A DNA stretch of 11,461 nt from Thermofilum sp. Its GTDB lineage: Archaea > Thermoproteota > Thermoprotei > Thermofilales > Thermofilaceae. The notes under the pieces were generated by a model that worked only from the letters and a program-made list of their open reading frames with translations, did not search any database and was not told where the DNA came from. The stretch is from positions 1 through 11,461 of the forward strand of contig JAJHRM010000063.1 of NCBI GenBank assembly GCA_020832965.1. Reading direction: 5' to 3'. This document shows, piece after piece, positions 6,685 to 11,461 of the stretch (within the stretch, counting starts at the first letter, position 1; every line of letters starts with the position of its first letter). A program made the position numbers and the translations under genes.

Positions 6685-9600
6685 ATGAATTTTTTGAGGC
6701 ATTCTGGTCACAAAATGGCGCCGTTTTCTTTGCTTAGTATTCTGTTTATTTTTTACATTACTTTTTTGTTTAATTTTACTGCCTCAATACTACTTATGCT
6801 TTTTATTTTAATCTCAACAATATTGTTTTTTGATGATAAAACAAGCATTGATTTAATATTAAAGGTTCCTAAAAAATTAGCAATATTCAACGGATTTAGA
6901 GAGATATTTATAGTTTCTATGCTTCTTACAATTTATTTGCTAATGAGAATTTGGGGATATGAGGGGTCATTTGCTATTTTTATTCTTGTTATTTTACTAA
7001 CTTGCTTAGGTAAGTTGATCATTGATTTCATGAAGCTTCTCTCCAAGGAAACTTACATAATAAGATTTCTTGCATCATATTTGATAGGGTTCTTGATAAT
7101 GAGTTTCCTAGGAATGCTTTTTACATTAATAGGATATCAAAATACTTACAATTATTTATTTCTTTTTGTTATTATAATAACCTTTATTACGTTAGCTTTC
7201 CTTTATTTTATTTTAAGAAGAAAACAAATGGTTTCCATAACTAATATAAAACTTTCTATAAAGTTTTTCGATCTTCTATTGCTTTTCAGTATTTTTGTAA
7301 TTTTCGGATTAAGCTTTTTCCAGTTTTATCCGAGTCTTTTAATGTTACCTGGGCTTGATATAAATTTTCATTATGCATATGCAAATACACTGTTCTCTAC
7401 AAAACTAAATAAGCCTATTACTCCTTATATTTTGTTTCATCTTTTCCTTATTTTTGTTCAGAAAGTCTCAGGCCAAAATGATTTTGTAACAATATTCCAG
7501 GCATTATATCCCTTTGTTGCATTGCTTCCTTTAGCTTATTATGAATTTAATAGCATACTTCTTGGAAGTAGGAAGAAAGCTTTTATATCTACTATGTTTT
7601 TCATTCTTTATTCTAATATTTTCTTTCTGATATATTATGAAAAAATTTTTATATCTTCCGCTGAAGCATTACAATCCCTTTATCGTCTTGAAGCTTCTCT
7701 ATTCAATTCTAGGTTTAATTGGGTTCATATTGTTTATTTATACTTTTCTGAATATATTCCAGCTGTGACCTCTTTTCTTTTATCTCTTTACTTAATTATA
7801 AAGGATTACAAGCAATATAAGGCTGTAGAAAAATCTTATCTAATTCTCTTCATTTTGTTTGTCTTTATTGCTTTTTTAAGTCACCTTATTGAAGCAGTTT
7901 TGCTGGGAATACTTATTGGTGTTCTCATTTTTCTCAAAAAAATTCGGAGATCATATGTTATATCCTATATGTTATCTTTAGTTATAGTTAACATCTTTAT
8001 TCTTTATAGCAATGGTGTTGTCACATTCAAATTTCAAGTTTTTGTTACAACAGTAGGCATAATATTTTGGTTATTTTTGATAACTGGATTGCGGAAATAT
8101 ATTGATAGAAAACTTTCCATAAAATTGCATCTGATGGACAGTTTCAAATACATGCTTGCCATATTTTTGGTTATTATTTACTACTTCCTTACTTTGGTGG
8201 GTCTCATTGTTGTCCAAGACTTCAATTTTTGGAATATTTCCCCTCTTGGATTTGTTCCTTGGTATTTATATCCAGGTTTTTTAGGCTTTGTAGGGCTTCT
8301 GGCGATAAGTAGTATCTCTTCTCTAGATAGCATATCATTTGGTGACTTTTTAGTTTTGACATCTGTTCTACTTATTATTTTGGGAAGGTTTATTTCTTTT
8401 ATCAATCTAAACTTAATATATCTAAGTATCCATGAAGGAAGATTGTTGGGATATATTATTATGTTTATGAGTCCTTTGGCTGCTTATGCGTTAGCTCAAC
8501 TCTTGGATAATCATCAAATAACCAGCTATCATGCAAGAGTTCGAGCAACTCAAATTATTGCTAGTTTCGTTATTTGCTTTTTGACTGTGTTTTACTCTTT
8601 TGGAGGATATGTGCTCTCTTTTACTTATTGGAAAAACATGATCCAAACGTACAGGATGGATGAGCTTGATTTTTCTCTTATCAACTTTGCTCGTTCTCTT
8701 AATGGATCTTTTGTCATACCACCTACTAGGACAGAATTAGTAATGACACACGTGGGATTAATGTTTCCAGATGATATTTTCAGCTATTTTCTGTTTTTGG
8801 ATAGATCTCCTTCTTCTTTATTAAGCTTGTATAGAATAGGTAACATATCAAATTTATATTTGGTTTTATCAAAAAATGATTTGAATACTTTTAAAGATAG
8901 CTTTATAATATCGCATTTGCAAGAATTTTCGACGTTAGTTTATACAAATAATAAATATTATGTTTTTAAAATAAACTATTTGGGGATAAATGAAACGAGT
9001 AAAAGTTTGAACTACCAAGAATTCAGAGGATGGATGAAAAGTTTTGAAGTCAACGGATCTCTTCTTATGAATTTTACAACATCAGAACTAAAAATAAGCT
9101 TCAATAAGACTAATATTAAGGTAATATATTTTGTTAACGGAAATAAAATAGAAGAAGTAGCACAAGATCTTGAAATAGATGGTAATTGTAGTGTTTTAAT
9201 ATATGGCAGAATCGTTGCTGATGTGCAAGATTACTCAGCTCTAACTCTAAGAATAATTAATGTAAGTCATTTTGAAATTGATAATAATACCAAGGATTTG
9301 CTGTTTCTAAAAATCCAAACTAACAATATCACTAAGAGAATAAAAACTGATAGAATTTTATTGCATAGTTCAATGCCATTATACGTGCAAATGGGGTCTT
9401 TTTCTGATATGCTTTCGATCTCTATGAACGGTCAAGCGAAATTATATGCGCTTTATGACCGCTATCTTCTCCTTCAGAATGGTCAAGATCTTTACCTATT
9501 CGGTAAAGCACAAATGAAGCTTCTTCCTATAGGGGGGTACATATTGATAAAAAGCTTAGCTCTAAAAGCTACCGTAGAACGCATACCACCAATAATAAAG

Positions 9601-9732
9601 GAACCTAAATTCTCGTTGTCAATTCTTATTTCAAAAAATGCTTTCATATCGTTCTTGTTGTTGTTACCTATGCTCTTTCTACTAATGAAAATAATAAATA
9701 ATAGTCCAAAAGAGAAAAGGAAAATTGTATGA
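6685..9732 (+). CDS. Large polytopic membrane protein, possible GT-C-type glycosyltransferase
   Basis: 1015 residues. Roughly 18 transmembrane helices fill residues 14-643. A long hydrophilic, probably external domain (644-976) follows, then one last helix (about 978-1004) and a basic tail ending PKEKRKIV, which places the C-terminus inside. The loop LPGLDINFHYAYA (222-234) has a D-x-x-x-H pattern like the first external loop of GT-C enzymes, and IHEGRLLGYI (582-591) resembles their late arginine-containing loop. On that basis it may use a lipid-phosphate sugar outside the membrane, or take part in polymerisation or transfer of the glycan; the family is not established. The AglB hallmark WWDYG is absent. 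The external domain holds ten N-X-S/T sequons between residues 673 and 883. ATG 6685 was chosen because the TATA box predicts transcription starting there; TTG 6664, seven codons earlier, would lie upstream of the message. The stop overlaps the next start. Confidence 0.8.
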   Translation: MNFLRHSGHKMAPFSLLSILFIFYITFLFNFTASILLMLFILISTILFFDDKTSIDLILKVPKKLAIFNGFREIFIVSMLLTIYLLMRIWGYEGSFAIFILVILLTCLGKLIIDFMKLLSKETYIIRFLASYLIGFLIMSFLGMLFTLIGYQNTYNYLFLFVIIITFITLAFLYFILRRKQMVSITNIKLSIKFFDLLLLFSIFVIFGLSFFQFYPSLLMLPGLDINFHYAYANTLFSTKLNKPITPYILFHLFLIFVQKVSGQNDFVTIFQALYPFVALLPLAYYEFNSILLGSRKKAFISTMFFILYSNIFFLIYYEKIFISSAEALQSLYRLEASLFNSRFNWVHIVYLYFSEYIPAVTSFLLSLYLIIKDYKQYKAVEKSYLILFILFVFIAFLSHLIEAVLLGILIGVLIFLKKIRRSYVISYMLSLVIVNIFILYSNGVVTFKFQVFVTTVGIIFWLFLITGLRKYIDRKLSIKLHLMDSFKYMLAIFLVIIYYFLTLVGLIVVQDFNFWNISPLGFVPWYLYPGFLGFVGLLAISSISSLDSISFGDFLVLTSVLLIILGRFISFINLNLIYLSIHEGRLLGYIIMFMSPLAAYALAQLLDNHQITSYHARVRATQIIASFVICFLTVFYSFGGYVLSFTYWKNMIQTYRMDELDFSLINFARSLNGSFVIPPTRTELVMTHVGLMFPDDIFSYFLFLDRSPSSLLSLYRIGNISNLYLVLSKNDLNTFKDSFIISHLQEFSTLVYTNNKYYVFKINYLGINETSKSLNYQEFRGWMKSFEVNGSLLMNFTTSELKISFNKTNIKVIYFVNGNKIEEVAQDLEIDGNCSVLIYGRIVADVQDYSALTLRIINVSHFEIDNNTKDLLFLKIQTNNITKRIKTDRILLHSSMPLYVQMGSFSDMLSISMNGQAKLYALYDRYLLLQNGQDLYLFGKAQMKLLPIGGYILIKSLALKATVERIPPIIKEPKFSLSILISKNAFISFLLLLPMLFLLMKIINNSPKEKRKIV

Positions 9733-10952
9733 TCAAAGTTTTATTAATTCCTGGGCGTCTTCCCAGGGATCCTGAAAATCCTAGCCTGAGTTTTGTATTT
9801 GATGAGATTAAAGAATTGGTAAAACAAGGCGTAAGCATTGACATTATTCGTCTCGGAATGCTAGGTGAAAGCAAAATTGATAGAGTAAAAATGTATGGAA
9901 TGTTGTCTGTCTTTAAAAATATTCGATCATTTAATGAAATTTATAGAGAATTTGAGAATACTAAAGATATTCTTAACCAAATTTATGGATCTATTAAATC
10001 TTTTTCAATCTTTTTCTATTCAATCGCAGCAAATAATATAGCAAAAAGAAATAATTTTGATATTATTCATTCGCACTTTGCAGATTACCAGTCTTTTGTG
10101 GGAAGTATTATTAAAAAAATTTATAGAAAACCATTAGTGATTACCGTGCATGGATATGATGTTTTAGTAGAGCCCTCTGTTAAATTTGGGCTAAGATTAA
10201 ACCCACATGGCGATACCTTTGTTAGGAATAACCTTTGTTATGCCGACGCTGTAATTGCTAACAGTAGAATTTTGTATGATGAATGCGTGAAATTAGGTGT
10301 AAAAGAGGAAAAACTATACTTGATACATCAGGGTGTAGATACCGAAAGATTTAGGCCCGATTTAGATGCATCTACATTAAGAGAGAAATACAAAATAAAT
10401 GGTAAATTTGTTATTCTTTCTATGAAAGCTCTAGAACCGATTTATGGAATCGAGTATCTTATCCAAGCTATTTCTTCAATTATTCATGATTATGGATACA
10501 AAGATATTGTTTTGATGCTAGGAGGTAAGGGTTCCTTAAAGCCATATTTTATTAGATTAATAAAGAAACTAGGAATAAAAGAAAACGTCATTTTCACGGG
10601 TGTAATTTCTCGAAAAATGGTTCCATACTACTATGTTGCGTCGGATGTTGTTGTTGTGCCCTCATTGATGGAGGGTTTTGGAATTGTGGGTTTAGAGGCT
10701 TTAGCTTCTGGAAAACCCGTAATAGCCTCAAGGGTAGGAGGATTCCCTGAATATATCATTGATGGAAAAAATGGTTTTCTAGTTTCACCAGCCAATACCA
10801 AAGAATTAGTTGAAAAAGTTTTATTTTTAATAGCGAATCCTAAAGAAGTCAAAAAAATGGGTCAATATGGGAGAAAGATCGTTGAGGAAAAATTCGATTT
10901 GAAGCTTAGAGCAAGCAAAATAGCTGCTATCTATAGAAGCTTATGTAGTTGA
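9729..10952 (+). CDS. GT4-family glycosyltransferase with complete EX7E motif
   Basis: 407 residues with a GT-B fold and a retaining mechanism by family. The N-terminal domain contains KVLLIPGRLPRDPENPSLSF (3-22), IIHSHFADYQS (112-122) and VITVHGYDVLVEPS (137-150), the HGYD block being typical of GT4. HQGVDTERFRP (200-210) marks the inter-domain region. The donor domain has LMLGGKGSLKPY (262-273), VIFTGVISRKMVPYYYVAS (287-305) and EGFGIVGLEALASGKPVIAS (315-334), where Glu315 and Glu323 form a correct EX7E pair, unlike the other two GT4 enzymes here. Its ATG overlaps the TGA of the membrane-protein gene by four bases (ATGA), so translation of the two is probably coupled and they may act on the same glycan. 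Donor and acceptor cannot be predicted. Only 15 bases separate it from the second wecB. Confidence 0.92.
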   Translation: MIKVLLIPGRLPRDPENPSLSFVFDEIKELVKQGVSIDIIRLGMLGESKIDRVKMYGMLSVFKNIRSFNEIYREFENTKDILNQIYGSIKSFSIFFYSIAANNIAKRNNFDIIHSHFADYQSFVGSIIKKIYRKPLVITVHGYDVLVEPSVKFGLRLNPHGDTFVRNNLCYADAVIANSRILYDECVKLGVKEEKLYLIHQGVDTERFRPDLDASTLREKYKINGKFVILSMKALEPIYGIEYLIQAISSIIHDYGYKDIVLMLGGKGSLKPYFIRLIKKLGIKENVIFTGVISRKMVPYYYVASDVVVVPSLMEGFGIVGLEALASGKPVIASRVGGFPEYIIDGKNGFLVSPANTKELVEKVLFLIANPKEVKKMGQYGRKIVEEKFDLKLRASKIAAIYRSLCS

Positions 10953-10967
10953 GAACAACAGGCAGAA

Positions 10968-11461
10968 ATGATGAAAGTTGCATCAATAGTTGGTGCTCGT
11001 CCAAATTATATTAAACTAGCGGCTGTTTTTGATGTTTTTCGAGCAAACTTTGTCCATGTAACGGTAGATACTGGTCAGCATTACGATTACGAGATGAATA
11101 GGGTGTTTTTCAAGCAGCTGGGGATCCCGGAGCCGGACTACTTCCTCGGTGTGGGGAGCGGCTCTCATGGGTACCAGGTGGGCGAGATCGTCAAGCGGGT
11201 GGAGGAGGTCCTGTTGAAGGAGCGTCCCGATCTCGTGGTTGTGTACGGTGACACAAACTCGACGCTGGGCGGGGCGCTCGCGGCTGTTAAAGCCGGTTTC
11301 AGGGTCGCTCACGTGGAGGCTGGCTTGCGGTGCTTCGATATGTCGATGCCGGAGGAGGTGAACAGGAGGGTTGTGGACCACGTTTCGCACCTGCTCTTCG
11401 CGCCGACGGAGAGCGCTCGGAGGAACCTGCTGGCGGAGCGCGTGCCCGGCGCCGTCTACCT
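10968..11461 (+). CDS. wecB: UDP-N-acetylglucosamine 2-epimerase, copy 2 (3' end outside window), chimeric composition
   Basis: The first 164 residues of a second WecB, cut by the window edge. Two ATG codons stand in tandem; the second (10971) matches the start of copy 1. Numbered from there, the motifs are VGARPNYIKLA (7-17), DTGQHYDYEMNRVFF (33-47), YGDTNSTLGGALAA (92-105), VAHVEAGLRCFD (112-123), MPEEVNR (126-132) and HLLFAPT (140-146). Arg10, Lys15, Asp94 and Glu116 are retained. By hand alignment about 54 percent of residues agree with copy 1, so this is a diverged paralog and not a recent duplicate. About the first 43 codons are AT-rich like the island. From about 11100 codons abruptly become GC-rich like the flanking chromosome, while the protein reads straight through. 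The rest of the motif set (TLHRQEN, TDSGG) lies beyond the window. Confidence 0.93.
   Translation, partial: MMKVASIVGARPNYIKLAAVFDVFRANFVHVTVDTGQHYDYEMNRVFFKQLGIPEPDYFLGVGSGSHGYQVGEIVKRVEEVLLKERPDLVVVYGDTNSTLGGALAAVKAGFRVAHVEAGLRCFDMSMPEEVNRRVVDHVSHLLFAPTESARRNLLAERVPGAVY

Larger units (their letters stand above)
3365..11100. other. AT-rich glycan-gene island between two wecB genes
   Basis: Base composition changes sharply against both flanks. Hand counts of GC per 60 bases are 68 percent at 3121-3180, 53 at 3241-3300, 52 at 3301-3360, 42 at 3361-3420, 42 at 3421-3480 and 32 at 3481-3540. Deep inside, 7201-7260 has 18 percent. On the right, 10981-11040 has 35, 11041-11100 has 40, 11101-11160 has 63 and 11161-11220 has 62. 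Codon choice follows, with A/T-ending codons inside and G/C-ending codons outside. The island carries one deacetylase, three GT4 enzymes and one large membrane protein, all co-oriented. No integrase, transposase, tRNA or terminal repeat is visible, so transfer by homologous recombination fits better than a mobile element. Confidence 0.8.

Noticed and set aside
6685..9732. Large membrane protein as an AglB-type oligosaccharyltransferase
   Set aside because: The WWDYG catalytic signature is absent, and the external domain lacks other recognisable AglB motifs. Only general GT-C features are visible.
3365..11100. Island as a transposon or integrated virus
   Set aside because: No transposase, integrase, tRNA target or terminal inverted repeat is visible, and the genes are those of a glycan cluster. 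Recombination at wecB fits the boundaries better.

Overview
The window looks archaeal, most likely a hyperthermophilic Thermoproteota (Crenarchaeota) of the Thermofilum kind, but no marker fixes the lineage. The reasons are TATA-box promoters close to start codons, a Shine-Dalgarno match of the GGTGATC type, GTG and TTG starts, short overlaps between genes on one strand, a pair of dolichol-phosphate-sugar-synthase-like GT2 genes, and a membrane protein whose exported part is crowded with N-glycosylation sequons. All supported genes are on the + strand and concern surface polysaccharide or glycan synthesis.

Layout. 1-454 is GC-rich with no secure gene; it holds a perfect 16-bp palindrome and an open frame that may be the 3' end of a gene. 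465-857 is a small unknown protein behind a TATA box. 854-1201 is the N-terminal third of a GT2 glycosyltransferase that has lost its DxD motif and everything after it. 1185-2297 is an intact GT2 whose N-terminal two-helix segment looks like the orphaned membrane tail of the broken gene. 2299-3411 is a UDP-GlcNAc 2-epimerase (wecB). From about 3365 to about 11100 the DNA is AT-rich and holds a CE4-type deacetylase, two GT4 glycosyltransferases, a roughly 1000-residue polytopic membrane protein with its own promoter, and a third GT4. A second, diverged wecB starts at 10968 and runs off the window.

The most striking feature is that the AT-rich block lies between two wecB genes in the same orientation. 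Its right edge falls inside the second wecB: about the first 43 codons are AT-rich, and the rest matches the GC-rich host DNA (hand-counted GC in 60-base steps: 35, 40, 63, 62 percent). On the left, GC falls more gradually, from 68 to 32 percent over about 400 bases, across the 3' end of the first wecB, which also has an unusual tail. This is what would be expected if a sugar-transfer cassette had been exchanged by recombination at wecB.

Working together (inference): the WecB proteins would supply UDP-ManNAc, the GT2 would make or extend a lipid-linked sugar, the three GT4 enzymes would add further sugars, the CE4 protein would deacetylate an N-acetylated sugar, and the large membrane protein would act on the outer face, possibly as a GT-C-type transferase or in polymerisation. 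No flippase, AglB oligosaccharyltransferase, tRNA, integrase, transposase or CRISPR array is visible.
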